Shown here piece after piece: positions 46,710 to 58,607 of a DNA stretch of 64,000 nucleotides (within the stretch, counting starts at the first letter, position 1; each line of letters begins with the position of its first letter). The translations under genes were made by a program, and so were the position numbers. The notes under the pieces were generated by a model, which saw nothing but the letters and a program-made list of their open reading frames with translations, was not told the DNA's origin and ran no database searches. Location of the stretch: positions 370,002 through 434,001 of the forward strand of contig QEOQ01000226.1 of NCBI GenBank assembly GCA_010279815.1. The letters are read 5' to 3'. The DNA is from Brachionus plicatilis (Eukaryota; Rotifera; Eurotatoria; Ploima; Brachionidae).

Positions 46710-49500
46710 AAATTTTCTTTTTTTTTCTTTTAAATTTGAACCTGCAAAAATCTAACACAAAAAAAATTTCATTTATTTGTCATTAATATACTCTTTTTAA
46801 AGGTTAAAAATAAACAATGCCTATTTATTTAATCAATACATTTCTAAGATAAAAATAATAAATCACTTTTTTTCTCAAACAAATAAAACATTATTCATAG
46901 AAACAGTTTTCAGTAAAATCAAAATTAAAATGTTCTCCTTCTTATTTTAAGAACGCTTTCATGTTTATTTTGTAATCCTGCATTTCAGTTTATACTAAAT
47001 TAATAATATATTTTAGCAATATTATTTTTTATGTGTTAGCTTTTCTTAGCCTAAAGTAATGAAAAATTTAACCAAATTATTAGTAATAATTACGAAATTT
47101 TTTTTACAATATTTTATTAAAATAATTTAATTTAGAATTAAGAAATTAAAATTGTTCAGTGCTTTTAAAAAATCTACAGAATGGGCTAAATTAGGTAATT
47201 TTACGTAATTTTAAGTAAGCTTACGTAATATTAAGTGAATATTAGTTGGTAAGGATAAATAATTTTTTTAAAAATTACGTAAGATTACGTTAAAATACAT
47301 AACTTTTAGTAAAATCGTTGCTAAATGCTAAAGGCCAAAAAAATGTAAAATTGTTTTCTTTTCCAAAATATTTAATTAATTCTTTTATGAAAAATAAAAA
47401 AAATTTCAACATTCCTTGCCGTTTCTTACAAAATTTTACGTAAAATTACACAATTTTTGTTAAAATTTGACAATGAAAATATAAATCATCGAAAAATTAT
47501 TAAAAGATCAGTTTTAAATTATTTGACCAACCACCACTGTTTTTTACCACAATATCAATAATCTTCAATTTAAATAAAATAAAATAACTTTAAATATTCG
47601 AATTGAATAAACTCGCATTTTTAACCTTTTATTATTTATGATCTTTAGTTTGAATATTTATTGATTATAAAAATTCAGTAATTAACAAAATTTTTCGCTC
47701 AAGATTTTATTATTTTAAGTGTTTTTGAGATTGTTTGAATTTTGCTTTTTTCATTTTTAAATTATCCGATGATTTATATTTTCATTACCAAATTTTTACC
47801 AAAAATCGTGTAAATTTACGTTAAATTAAGTAAGAATTTTTCATAATAGAATTAATTAAATATATTGAAAAAGAAGCCAATTTTACATTTTTCCTGTCAA
47901 AATCCTCATTTTTTGGCCCAAATTATTAAATTTAAATAAATATAAATAATTATAGCATCATTTATTTTGTATACTCAAAATTGGACAATCAGCAAAACCA
48001 ATTTTAAAGTAAGTAATCTTCTCTTTAGTTTGGGCAATAGAAATAATTTTTTTGAAATGGTCAAATAAATTTATAAATTCTGTTTTGGTATTATTTGAAG
48101 AACTACAGTGGTTAAAGTTAAACTGGATAATGGGTAAGAGAACATAATCTCACGCAATTTTCCGTAATATTACACTAGTTTAAGTAAACTTGGCCGAAAA
48201 CGCTTATGGCCAAAAAAAACTGAATTTTAGAGGAAAAAGTGGAAAATTAATAAAAAAATTGAATTTTATAAAACAATTTCTGAAAAAAAACATTACACTT
48301 TAATACTTTTTTTAACATCATTTTACGTAAAATTACACAATTTAATGAAGGAGGTGAAGGGGTGACTAAAAAACACGGGTAAATTGAGTGACCAATTTTG
48401 AAGTTTTCGAACAACATATGTGCAGAATATTCAATAAAAAAATAGGGCACCCGGTTAGACTTGGTTACCATAATAATTAAAAATTCTTTATTAAATAATT
48501 CTTTTAATTTAATACATAAGTAAGGAGAGAGGATCTAAATGGTACTCAAGTCCCCTATTTTAGATTTAAAAATGGCTGAATGCTCTTTGAAAAATTATAT
48601 TTACCGAAAAAAGCCATAATTTTTCAATTAGATTTAAAAAAAATAAAATTTTATATAATTTATTTGTTTTCAAATTTTTTATCTCATAAATTAAAAATAT
48701 TTTTTGTAATTTCAATATAAAAAAATTGAAATTTTTTTTTTATTTTTAATATTTAGCGGACTCAAAGTAGCAATATTTATTATTAATATTTAATGTTCCT
48801 TTTTTATTTAATAAGTTTAAATATTTTAATTGATTTTTAAAGAAAAATTTTAAGGACAAAAAATTAATTGTTTTAAAATTTATAATTTATTTAAATGGAA
48901 AAACAAAATTATTTCAGTTTGAATGACTGGATATAAAAGTTATAAATTTGAATTTGTGAATTAACTTAACTTGAATTATTAAAATTGTTGATTTTTTTTG
49001 TTAAATAAATTATAGATCAATCATTTTGATGTTAATTTGATAATGAATCATTATCAACATAACATGATTAGTATTGTTTAGTAATTATTTCTTAAAAATT
49101 ATCAAAATCATTAGATTAAATAAGTTTTAGAATTTCAAATGATCGTTATGATCTTAAAATTTTATCTGAAACTTCATTTTGCCTAAATCTCATATTTTTT
49201 GTATCTCTTGCTAAAATAAGATAGTTTTTTAAAAACGAAAAATGATCAGATCAAAAATATCAATTCAAATTCGGTCTACCAAGAGTAAAAGGGGCTGCAT
49301 TTCCCGTAAAAAATTTAATATACGTTTCCCATTAATTTAAAAATAAATCTTTCGTAAAAGATTATTAGCATTTATATTTTCTTTGTTCTATTTATTATAA
49401 ATAAAAAATTTTTGATCGAGTTAATGCTTGGTCAAATTAAAAAAATTACTCTTTTATACATTTTTTATTAGTAAATATTACCAAAGTTTTGACCAAAATG
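46710..49500. repeat. AT-rich DNA with scattered GTAAATTTACGT-type transposon pieces
   Basis: Stretches at about 47195-47300, 47425-47465, 47800-47840 and 48155-48350 are full of taagtaaacttacgtaat-like words, the same vocabulary as the inverted ends at 24614, 54110 and 56631. I could not pair them into complete elements. No gene is seen. Confidence 0.5.
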
Positions 49501-49768
49501 AATACTTTACTTAAAATTTTAAGAAAATTATTGATGTTATGCTTTTAAAAATAAAGTTCTTTTTTATCTTTTTCAACCATTGTAAATTCATTCATGATGT
49601 GCTTTTTGAAATCTTGAAATCATCAAAATACTCTCTTATCTCTCGTCCAGACATTCCGCTTTGAGCAGCTAGAATATCTAAGTCTTGCTCAGTCAACTCA
49701 TTTTTTGGCGGAACCACCACTGGCTTGGTTTCTACAGCATTGCTTGGCTTTGATTTTTTACAACCCAT
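49500..49768 (-). pseudogene. Truncated calcium sensor copy F
   Basis: ATG 49768-49766 starts 58 residues: MGCKKSKPSN, then the linker and helix of D (NELTEQDLDILAAQSGMS), and EYFDDF, where D continues into EF1. Here the frame runs into KISKSTS and a stop at 49592, so no EF-hand remains. In another frame the DNA continues about 90 bases. The segment is homologous to 51465-51550. Compared with D, the TATA box is destroyed (gtatataaaag in D, gatacatgaac here). MGCKKS would be an excellent dual myristoyl/palmitoyl signal, so a short membrane peptide is conceivable, but a dead copy is simpler. Confidence 0.75.
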
Positions 49769-49849
49769 TCTATTTTGAAAAATTTGAAAATTTTTCAAAC
49801 TTAGTTTTTTGTTTCGTTCATGTATCGAGTTGCTATTTATTAAAAGGTA

Positions 49850-51460
49850 ATTAATGTTGTAGTGATGGAGGTTTTCTCTTTAGTTTAGTCGACTAATTTT
49901 TGGTTAACTAAACAAAAATTATTAACTAAAGTTTCATTTTTAAAATCTATTTTTTTAGCAAATTTTTACTAAAAAAAATTGTAATTCAAATATTTTAATG
50001 ATTTTGCAATTAGCATGATTTTTCTGTAGCAATGAGTTATATAAATTAAATTATGAGTTAATTATCAATAAATGATTATAAATCATGTTATTTTATTTAC
50101 AAAAAGCTGTACAAAACAAAATGAGAAAATAAGAAATATGTAAAGATAAAATAGCTTGGTCAAATGGGTTTCTGATCCGTCACGTTTGAGTGGTTTTCAT
50201 CAATCTTTGCTTGACTGTTGTACGGTCAAAAGAGGGGTCCCTATGACACTTTCCAATGCCTTTTTTTGTATACTTTTCAATATACGGAAAAACTAGACTA
50301 CTCTGTGCTCGAGTTGGTCAGCTTGTGACCAAGTCTTTCGGCTAGTTCCTAGAGCCTCAAAGAACGAAGCAATATGATTTTTTATAATTTTCAGTAACCC
50401 GATAGATGACTTTTCAATCACATATATAATTGAGCTATAAGATTCTTTTCAATATCTTATTCCGGAAAGTTAATTAAGATTTAATTTTCTTTCTAAGATT
50501 TTATTTAAATTTTTTAGTTATTTCATTATTTGAAAATACAATTAATAAATATACAAAAATTACAAAGTTATAAGAGTTTTCTATTTAACTTTTCTAAAAA
50601 TAACTTCTTAGTTAAAATTTATAAAAATTTTCTTTTTTCTTTTTATTCTTGAGATTACATCTTTACAAATAAATACAGTTAAACATTTTACCATTTTAAT
50701 TTTAATTCCAGAAAAAAATAAGATTGAAATCATCAACTTATTGATAGACACATCCAAAAACCTGAACAAGATTCAATCAACAATATTATGAAAAAATATG
50801 AAAATAAGAGATTGTATTGTAAATGATACCAAATTTACGATAATTCCTGTAGTAAAGATCTTCGATAATTCACGTAAATTACTTTAAAATTCTAAATCAA
50901 AAAATTCCTGAATTTATGATAATTTACACGAATTATCGTAATTACGTATATTTTGGCTAATTTAAGTATAAATTTCTTTAAAAAATCCTTTTTTCGAAAA
51001 ACTTTAATTTTCCATATTTTTTTATAATTATATGGCAAATATAATTTGATAAATTTTGGTAAAAAAAGCTAATTATAACCAAAATGATATAAATAACAAA
51101 TACAGAAGCTAAGACTTCGTTACCAAAAGAACCACTTGATAAAATTTATGAGTTTCTTCAAATGGGTGTTACCAATTGGCCAGAAAAGACGATCCGGTAG
51201 ATCAAAAAATACGGCAAATGGCTTGGAAAGACAACCCGGTGAAGCTGTCTGTGATTCTAGCGATGAAGATAGCATAGGTAATAATTATATGCCGCTAATA
51301 ATTTAATTTGAATTAAAAAAATTTTAACTCTTAAAAATTGTATGGCTTAAATAAAAAACTCTAATACTAAGAAAAATAATTAAAAAAAATTATTTGTTTC
51401 ATTTATTATTTAAAAATATTTATAAAACATAGCTTATTAATGAAAATAGTTTTCTATAAA
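49850..51460. other. Intergenic DNA, possible exon fragment near 51175-51305
   Basis: Around 51175-51305 (+) one frame reads KRRSGRSKNTANGLERQPGE and CDSSDEDSIGNNY, with better composition than the flanks, and follows an acceptor-like ccaattggccag. I do not recognise it and no partner exon is seen. 50820-50960 contains acgataatt / gtaaatt words of the MITE type. 50150-50345 is of ordinary composition but closed. Confidence 0.3.
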
Positions 51461-51464
51461 TTAA

Positions 51465-51550
51465 GAAAATTATTGATTTTATTCTTTAAAAATAAAGTTC
51501 GTTTTTATCTTTGTCTACTACAGTAAATTCATTCAGTAAAAGCTTTTTTT
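51465..51550 (-). pseudogene. Calcium sensor remnant F'
   Basis: About 85 bases nearly matching 49500-49600 (aataaagttc, ttttatctttg, gtaaattcattca). It covers only the downstream part of F; the coding start is absent. Confidence 0.6.
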
Positions 51551-51796
51551 TAAAGTTAAGTCATAATTTTATAAGATGAAAAGTAAAAATTTCTACCAGG
51601 ATAAGCTAGAATAAATTAACTAAGAGACCACTCTTGTGTTTATTTCTTCTAATAAGTTTGTAAAAAATTTTTTCTATTAAAATTATAAGATAAAGGATAT
51701 TTATTCTAGTTGATTAAAAAAAATAACAAAACATAATTTTATCTCTATTTAAACTAAAAAAATAAAATCACCTTGTTAAAATAAAATATTAAAATG

Positions 51797-52495
51797 CTAA
51801 TTAAATGGTGACATAAGAGCTCGTAGTGAATAATTTTTCAATAGACCTTCGATAAACTCTTCCTTGGATATTTTGCCATCGCCACTTTTGTCCAATTGAC
51901 TGCAGCACTCTTCGGTCAATTGAGACACATTGGTAGCACGTTTGTCAGCACCAAGCAGATCCAGCATTCCCACCAACACTGATCTAACTTCATTCATGTC
52001 CAAAGTTCCATTGTTATCAGCATCATACAGCTCGAAGGCATACTCCAATTTTTTCTTTGGATCACCTCTGCTGGTCAATCTGTCAGAAAAATTAAATAAT
52101 TTAACAAAATATATTTTATAATATTTAAAAATAAATAAAAGTTACGCATAAGCTATCATGAATTCATTGAAGCTGATGTATCCGTTGTTGTCATCATCGA
52201 ATGCTCTGAAAACAAAGTTTGATATTTCGTCCAAGAGCTCTGGTGGTTCGGCTCTTAATTTGTTGTACAATCTGGCAAACTCTTGTCTGTCTAGTTTACC
52301 ATCCGGATTATTTGCTGAAAATTGGGTAAATACACTTCTTATTTCTGATTCTGGCAATCCAGTTTGAGAAGTCAAGAATCCAAAATCGGCACTGCCCAAT
52401 TCAGGATTCTTTCCCGGTATCACTAAAGGCTTTAGATTTTCTACACCTGAACCGGCTGATGGCTTTTTTTTATTCTTACCTCCTTTGTTACCCAT
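51797..52495 (-). CDS. Neuronal calcium sensor-like EF-hand protein C
   Basis: Two exons, 52495-52146 and 52079-51797, intron 66 bases at the same phase-2 site as in B; 210 residues. N-terminal arm MGNKGGKNKKKPSAGSG and linker differ from B. EF1 loop ANNPDGKLDRQE (position 1 Ala, Pro at 4, probably silent), EF2 DDDNNGYISFNE, EF3 DADNNGTLDMNE, EF4 DKSGDGKISKEE. Exon 2 encodes exactly the same protein sequence as exon 2 of B, and the intron and about 60 bases of 3' flank are nearly the same. TATATAAAA on the minus strand at 52544-52552 lies about 50 bases upstream. Confidence 0.93.
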
Positions 52496-52543
52496 TTAAA
52501 ATTTTTTTTTTCAAGAATGAAATGAAAAATAACAAATGAACAC

Positions 52544-52552
52544 TTTTATATA
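52544..52552 (-). promoter_or_regulatory. TATA box of sensor C
   Basis: TATATAAAA on the minus strand, about 50 bases before ATG 52495, giving a short leader. Confidence 0.55.
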
Positions 52553-52675
52553 GCAAATTTATCAAAAAATTTGGATTCAACTTTGAATTTATGATTAATA
52601 ATTGTTTTATTTCAAAATTAATATCAAAATCTAGAATAATAATGGTTTTAAGCTTCGAACATAAAATTATGTTGA

Positions 52676-53340
52676 TTAATTGAAGGGAGACATAAGAGCT
52701 CTTAAGCTGTAGTTGGCAAGTAAACCTTCTATAAATTCTTGTTTGCCGACTTTACCATCTCTGTTAGCATCCAATTGTTCAAAACACTCCGAAGCAAGAG
52801 CTCGCGAGTCTGTCTTTTTGTCAGCACCCTTAAAATTATTAATTAAATAAAAATTTAAAAAAATTTTTTTTTTTTAAATTTTTTTACCAATAGATCCAAC
52901 ATGCCAACGATTACTGATCTCACCTCTTCGGATGTTAGACTTCCATTCTCATCAACATCATACAAATCAAAGGCGTACTCCAACTTTTCTTTTGGTTCTC
53001 CACTGGTTGTTAAAGAATAGGCTACTAAAAATTCATTAAAACAGATCGTTCCATTTTCATCTTGATCAAATGCTTCAAAAACAAAGACAGAAATTTCATC
53101 AATGAGTTCAGGAGGTTCTGGTCTTAATTTATCATAGAGACGGCAAAATTCTCTTTTGTCCATTTTACCGTCAGAATTTCCAGCCATGAAATCATCAAAA
53201 AACTGCTTAATCTCTGGTCTTGACATTCCAGTCTGAGCAGCTAGAAAATTGTAATCTTTCTCGGACAGTTCATTTTTTGGTGGAACCACCACTGGCTTAG
53301 TGTCTCCGGCATTGCTTGGCTTTGATTTTTTACCACCCAT
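52676..53340 (-). CDS. Neuronal calcium sensor-like EF-hand protein D
   Basis: Two exons, 53340-52888 and 52828-52676, intron 59 bases in phase 0 between MLDLL and GADKK; 201 residues. The open frame upstream of the Met begins with TTG, so MGGKKSKPSN is the N-terminus; it matches the myristoylation pattern MGxxxS with following Lys. EF1 loop AGNSDGKMDKRE is degenerate at position 1; EF2 DQDENGTICFNE, EF3 DVDENGSLTSEE and EF4 DANRDGKVGKQE look able to bind calcium. The intron found in A-C at the EFM/IAY site is absent. Ends ALMSPFN. Only about 120 bases separate it from C downstream. TATA box at 53391-53399. Confidence 0.93.
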
Positions 53341-53390
53341 TTTATTCAAAAATTAAAAGAATTTTTATCAAACTAAGTTTTTTTGTTTCT

Positions 53391-53399
53391 TTTATATAC
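53391..53399 (-). promoter_or_regulatory. TATA box of sensor D
   Basis: GTATATAAAAG on the minus strand, about 55 bases upstream of ATG 53340. The homologous bases in copy F (about 49818-49828) are mutated. Confidence 0.6.
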
Positions 53400-53409
53400 C
53401 CAGTTGCTA

Positions 53410-54109
53410 TTTATTCAAAGGTATAATTAATATTGCTTGAATAAAACTCTAGGTATTTGTCGAAATGAATTTATTTTATAGTCTCTTTGAATTAAAAGTA
53501 ATACTTTAAATTATATTTATGCGAATATTTTTCAAATATTTTTTTAAATTGAGCCCCTTCTTAGAAAATATTTGACCATTTTTTTCTAACCAAGTCTAAT
53601 TCAATATTACCTAATTTGTTAAATATTTAAGCTCTAAACTAGTTTTTGAAAAAACCAAAATATTCAAGATTAATCTAAGATTATTATTATAAACGTTGGT
53701 TTATAAAATCTGAAACAAAATCTGATTGTTAAGTTTAATCAATCAAAAAAGTTACTCTAAAATAAATTGAATATGCAATTAATGCTTCAAACTTCATTTA
53801 ATTTCAAAAAATTTAATTAATATCAAATTGCCATTTGCAAATTAATGTATTGATTCTATCATTATCAATCATCAATCTTCATATTTTTGTGTACTTTTGA
53901 TATAAAATAGGAAAATGAACAATTAAAAAGCCATATTAATAAAAAATTTCTAATGCAAAAATAATAAAAAAAAAATCATTCTAAACACACTCAAAATAAG
54001 AAAAAATACGAAATTTATTCATTTATTTAATACAATTTATGACTATTAATAACTTTCATCCATAAATTTAATAAAAATTACCACAAAAATAATAAAGAAA
54101 TACGGTGCT
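53410..54109. other. AT-rich DNA, nothing recognised
   Basis: No gene or clear repeat. Confidence 0.5.
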
Positions 54110-55075
54110 GATTTGATACTAAGGTTTTTGGTAAATTTACGCAATAAAATATTTTTGAAACGGTAAAATTCAGTAAAATATGGAAAATTTTGGAAAAAAT
54201 GTGTTAAAATTTAAAAATTAAAAATGATAATTAAATATTAAAATTATTGAATTATTATCTATTTTATTAAAAGAATTATTTTTTTGAAAGCAAAATTGTT
54301 TTGTTTTTAAATTTGATTTATTTCTTTAACTTAAACATATTTTCGTATTTTTAATTTCAATAAACGATCAATAAGAAAATGATGTAAATTAAAGCAAAAT
54401 AATATGAGTAGAATCAAAAAAATATTTTTTTAATATTTTGAATCAATAGTTATTTATTGTTTAGCTTTTAAAACCGAACGTTTAGTTTTTAATGAATTTT
54501 GCGCTTTTTCAAAGGCTTTTAAAAAGTTTCACCATTAGGAAAAATTAAGCAAGGTGATCCTAAAAAAAATCTTGATCCATTAGTTTAAATATAAATTTAA
54601 TTAATTTATTTATTTTAAAATTAACTTCAAAGAAGGAGAAGTATAATATGAAAAATTTTATAGATACGCAAATGATTAGAGAAAAAAAATTAAAAATATA
54701 AAATATAAATTCGATAATTTGAAATAGAAAAATTACATTATATTATTCTGCATCAAATGATTTAGTTAGTTCAGAAAGTAAATAATAACATCTTTTTTCA
54801 CTTAAGATATAAATATACCTTTAATTTCTAAGTATTTTTCAAAATCTTTTTTGCGGTAAAAATCTATGGCCTCATTTAAACTATCTGGAAATATTTCTCA
54901 TAATTTATTTTTTAATTCTTGAGAATTCTTGAAAAAGTAAAAAAAAATCTTATGAAAATAAGTTTTTATTTTTTTTAACACATTTTTACCAAAATTTTGC
55001 AAATTTTACTGAATTTTGCCGTTTCAAAATTCTTTTTGACGTAAATTTACCTAAAATTTTTTTTTTTCTAAATAA
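54110..55075. mobile_element. About 960-base inverted-repeat element
   Basis: Left end about 54125-54225 (ggtaaatttacgc, gaaacggtaaaattcagtaa, aaaatgtgttaaaa) recurs reversed at 54970-55065 (taacacatttttaccaaaat, ttttgccgtttc, gtaaatttacc). The middle contains, on the minus strand at about 54805-54900, the words EIFPDSLNEAIDFYRKKDFE, possibly a worn protein fragment. Exact ends are not resolved. Confidence 0.6.
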
Positions 55076-55086
55076 AAATCAATTAA

Positions 55087-55480
55087 ATGGAATTGGACTA
55101 CGATCGTCACTAGAATGCTTTTTATGAATGTTTGCTAAGAAGTGATGAAAATAATGGACAAAGAATGGTTTTACCAAAAAAACAAATTGATGAAATTGTT
55201 CTAATACTTAATCAAAACAAAAATAATCCGAATGCAAAAGATATCTCAGAATACTATCTAATGCGACGTTATCAGCTATTAGAGACCGCTGGTTCAATAA
55301 GATTAATGAGAAAATTGGAAGAAAAGCATCCCACCATTTTCAGGGCGCCAGGAGATTTATTAAACTTATTAGCTTATATTATAAAAATGAATCAACAAAA
55401 TATGACTTACCAGTTGGGAGCAAAACATGGAATAATCCAAGATTTTCTTAAGATATTTTTATTAAAGGTTAAATTCTAAT
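55087..55480 (+). pseudogene. N-terminal part of a KRBA2-like integrase element
   Basis: From ATG 55087 the text reads MELDYDRH, then an in-frame TAG at 55111-55113, then NAFYECLLRSDENN, MVLPKKQIDEIVLIL and YYLMRRYQLLE. This is the start of the integrase-carrying proteins annotated as KRAB-A domain-containing 2-like in many invertebrates (domesticated or mobile Ginger/gypsy-type integrases). The text goes on to a LLNLLAYIIKMNQQNM segment, the place of the zinc-binding HHCC region, and ends at 55479. No DDE catalytic core follows. Confidence 0.65.
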
Positions 55481-55754
55481 AAATCAATTTAATTTTAAAA
55501 AAAATTTAATATATTTGGATTTTTCTTAAACTCTTTAAAAAGTTATTTATCCATGTTTGGATTCAAAATTTTCATTTCATTTATCAATTAATAGCCAACT
55601 TGTATTTTCATCTTTTTTATTTCTTAAAGAACGCATTAAATTTAAGTCAATACTAGTATTTACAAAATTATTTATTAATTCATCCATTTTTCTTTATTAA
55701 TTATAAATAAAAAAGATTTTGTCAAAATGTGCTGAGTTAATGGTTCATAATTAT

Positions 55755-55910
55755 TTATCGAGACACCGGACTCTTTAAGTGTAATTGCACAGGAAAATGT
55801 GAAAAAAATTGTAAATGTAAGCAAAATGGAGTTTTTTGTAATTCAAGATGCCATATTGGTGGTTTTAATGTTCAATGTAAAAGACAATTTAATAAAGAAA
55901 AAATATGAAG
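55755..55910 (+). pseudogene. Cys-rich C-terminal part of the same integrase-like element
   Basis: Frame reads LFKCNCTGKCEKNCKCKQNG and VFCNSRCHIGGFNVQC, a CxCxxxCxxxCxCxxxxxxCxxxC motif typical of the C-terminus of KRBA2-like integrase proteins. It lies about 275 bases after the N-terminal part, so the core of some 300 residues is deleted. Confidence 0.65.
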
Positions 55911-55929
55911 TTAAACAAAAATTTTAATT

Positions 55930-56630
55930 CATTAATTGATTTTTTTTTAATTATTTTTTATAAAAATGTTTTTTTAACAATAAATAACCTTACCTTTGAC
56001 TAAATTAATAAATTGAGAAATAAGTTTACAAATAACATCATTAAATGAAATTTAAAAAACAATTTTTAAAAATTTAATTTATAATTGTAATTATAAGCTA
56101 TTATGTATTTTGGTTCCCAGAACTACATGGAATGTGGGATACACATTTAGATAGCTCTTTGCTAATATATTGTTTTTAGCGATTCCAGGTTAATTTTGTT
56201 CAACTTGTTCTTTCAATCACTTACAGTTTTAAATAAATAAAACTTATTTTTCGAAAAATTCAATAAACAAAAAAGTTCAAGAACATTTCAGGATATCAAA
56301 CAACTTATTGACTTAAAATTATCTTTAAATTAGATGTAATAATATTATATAAATAAATCAAAATTAAATGAGCCTAATAAAATTAGCATTCGATAGCGAA
56401 TTTTAAATGTTGATAAATTTTTCTTTCTTTAATTTTATAAATTATTATTCAAGTTTTTAATTTATAAAGTTTCTGTTTACAGATTACACGTTTCTAGATT
56501 CCACGACCACACCACTCAAGGACTCATGTCACGATCAAGTCAAACTAGGAGAACAAAAGGCAAACAAGTCAAACCTAAGTCGATCCGAAATCAAATATAA
56601 AAAAATAAAAAATAATAATTGAACAATTTA
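55930..56630. other. AT-rich DNA
   Basis: No gene seen. 56460-56580 is less A/T-biased (ccacgaccacaccactcaag) but closed. Confidence 0.45.
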
Positions 56631-57884
56631 CAGTAGCGCTACGCCACGTGGATTTTACGTAAATTTACGTCAAATTACGTTAATTTACGTAATTTTATGT
56701 AAAAAAAAGTAAATTTACGTAAATTTACGTAAAGATAGAATAGTAAAATTACGTTTATTAACGTAAAATAACGTAAATTTACGTAATTTTACGTAAAATT
56801 ACTTTTTTTTACGTAAAATGTAAAACGGCCAAAAAACAGTCGAAAATACAGTATTTTAGACGATTTTTTTGAAAATTTGAATTTTCTGAGTTTTTTAACT
56901 AAAATTTTCAAAAAAGTAAATTTACGTAAATTTTCGTAAAATTTCATTTTTTTACCAGGTAAAATTTGGTAAATTTTCGTAAAAAAAAGTAAAAAAATGT
57001 AAATTCTCAGATTTTATTTAACTCTTTAGTTTCTAAGTTTTAATTTTTGTTTATAAAGATAATACAATAAAAAAAACACAAAAGTTTATGTCTATACTTA
57101 TTTGTTTGCAGCTGCTCGATCGGTTTTTATACTGTTTGTTGCATTAAACCAGGCCGTACTAAAATCACTTTTAGACGGAACAAACTTTTTCAAATAAGCT
57201 TAAGAAAATTATTTATTTGATTAAATTATGTATTATATTGACTGGCTGGTTAACTTTTTGATTAAGTTGAAATAACTGCGTCGAAATCTCTTTAAAAGTT
57301 TTTTCAAAAAAAAGATGATAAATTGTTTTTGGAAATCAAAGGTAAATTAAACTTTTAACTCGAGTTTGTTCAAAAAAATAAATAATTTTCTTAAGCTTAT
57401 TTGAAAAAGTTTGTTCCGTCTAAAAGTGATTTTAGTACGGCCTGGTTTAATGCAACAAACAGTATAAAAACCGATCGAGCAGCTGCAAACAAATAAGTAT
57501 AGACATAAACTTTTGTGTTTTTTTTATTGTATTATCTTTATAAACAAAAATTAAAACTTAGAAACTAAAGAGTTAAATAAAATCTGAGAATTTACATTTT
57601 TTTACTTTTTTTTACGAAAATTTACCAAATTTTACCTGGTAAAAAAATGAAATTTTACGAAAATTTACGTATATTTACGTAAATTTACGTTATTTTACGT
57701 TAATAAACGTAATTTTACTATTCTATCTTTACGTAAATTTACGTTATTTTACGTTAATAAACGTAATTTTACTATTCTATCTTTACGTAAATTTACGTAA
57801 ATTTACTTTTTTTTACATAAAATTACGTAAATTAACGTAATTTGACGTAAATTTACGTAAAATCCACGTGGCGTAGCGCTACTG
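56631..57884. mobile_element. 1.25-kb near-perfect palindrome, Tc1/mariner-type foldback element
   Basis: Starts CAGTAGCGCTACGCCACGTG and ends with its exact complement, flanked by TA (56629-56630 and 57885-57886). The arms pair over some 500 bases, including a unique GC-richer part around 57105-57200 and 57390-57490. The left arm has an extra block (about 56770-56925) and the right arm a duplicated ~55-base unit (57680-57785). The loop is about 160 bases. Most of the outer arm is repeats of acgtaaatttacgt, itself palindromic. No transposase. Confidence 0.88.
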
Positions 57885-57886
57885 TA

Positions 57887-58607
57887 ATTTAAAAAAAAAA
57901 ACACAGATAAATTTATTAATTTTTGCTACAACCACTCGGACAACCAAAAATTGTTTCGGATGCATGCTTTCTCTGGATTTAGCCTGAAATTCCATTTTTT
58001 ATGAATATATTTAATTTTTTTTTATTATTTTATTTTCTGTATGTTAATTAATATTTTTGAGTTAAGAGGTTATTTTGAGATATTTAAATTTTTGTTTAAA
58101 ATAATTGTACTCATTCAGAATAAAAAATATAAAAAAAATTAAAATAAATCTAAATAAGATAAGATAAAACAAAAAAAGAATAAAATTATTTATTTTATTT
58201 GTCTATCTGTACTGTATTCCTTCAAAGAAAAATATTAAAATTTTTTTTCTTCTAAATTTTATTTAAAAATTTTTTTGGGCCTTTTAAGATATAAGTAAAT
58301 CTATACATGTAAAATTAAATTATTGATAAATAAAGTTTAACCCTAAAATAAGGCTTATTTTTATTAAATTTGTGAATTAGTTTAATGAGTGTCAAGAAAC
58401 AATTGAGTCTTTACCAGAGCTGGTACAATTAATCACTAAGAATTTTATTTTTTAAAAATAACTTTGAATTTTTGCACATTTTAGCTGAAAAAATCTATTA
58501 TGTACAGAAACTTGTTCACCTTATTATGATTGATTTTAATGTACTAAACTTCTTTTTTAATTTACCTTCAGAACGCTAAGTATCAAAATTATGCTCAGCA
58601 TAAAAAA
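57887..58607. other. AT-rich intergenic DNA before OMA1
   Basis: No gene or repeat recognised. A short out-of-frame ATG reading (58591-58635) lies just upstream of the OMA1 start and overlaps it. Confidence 0.5.

Noticed and set aside
52855..52887. Alternative end VKKFKKKKFF for sensor D
   Set aside because: Read-through into the intron; the exon at 52676-52828 restores EF4 and the ALMSPFN end.
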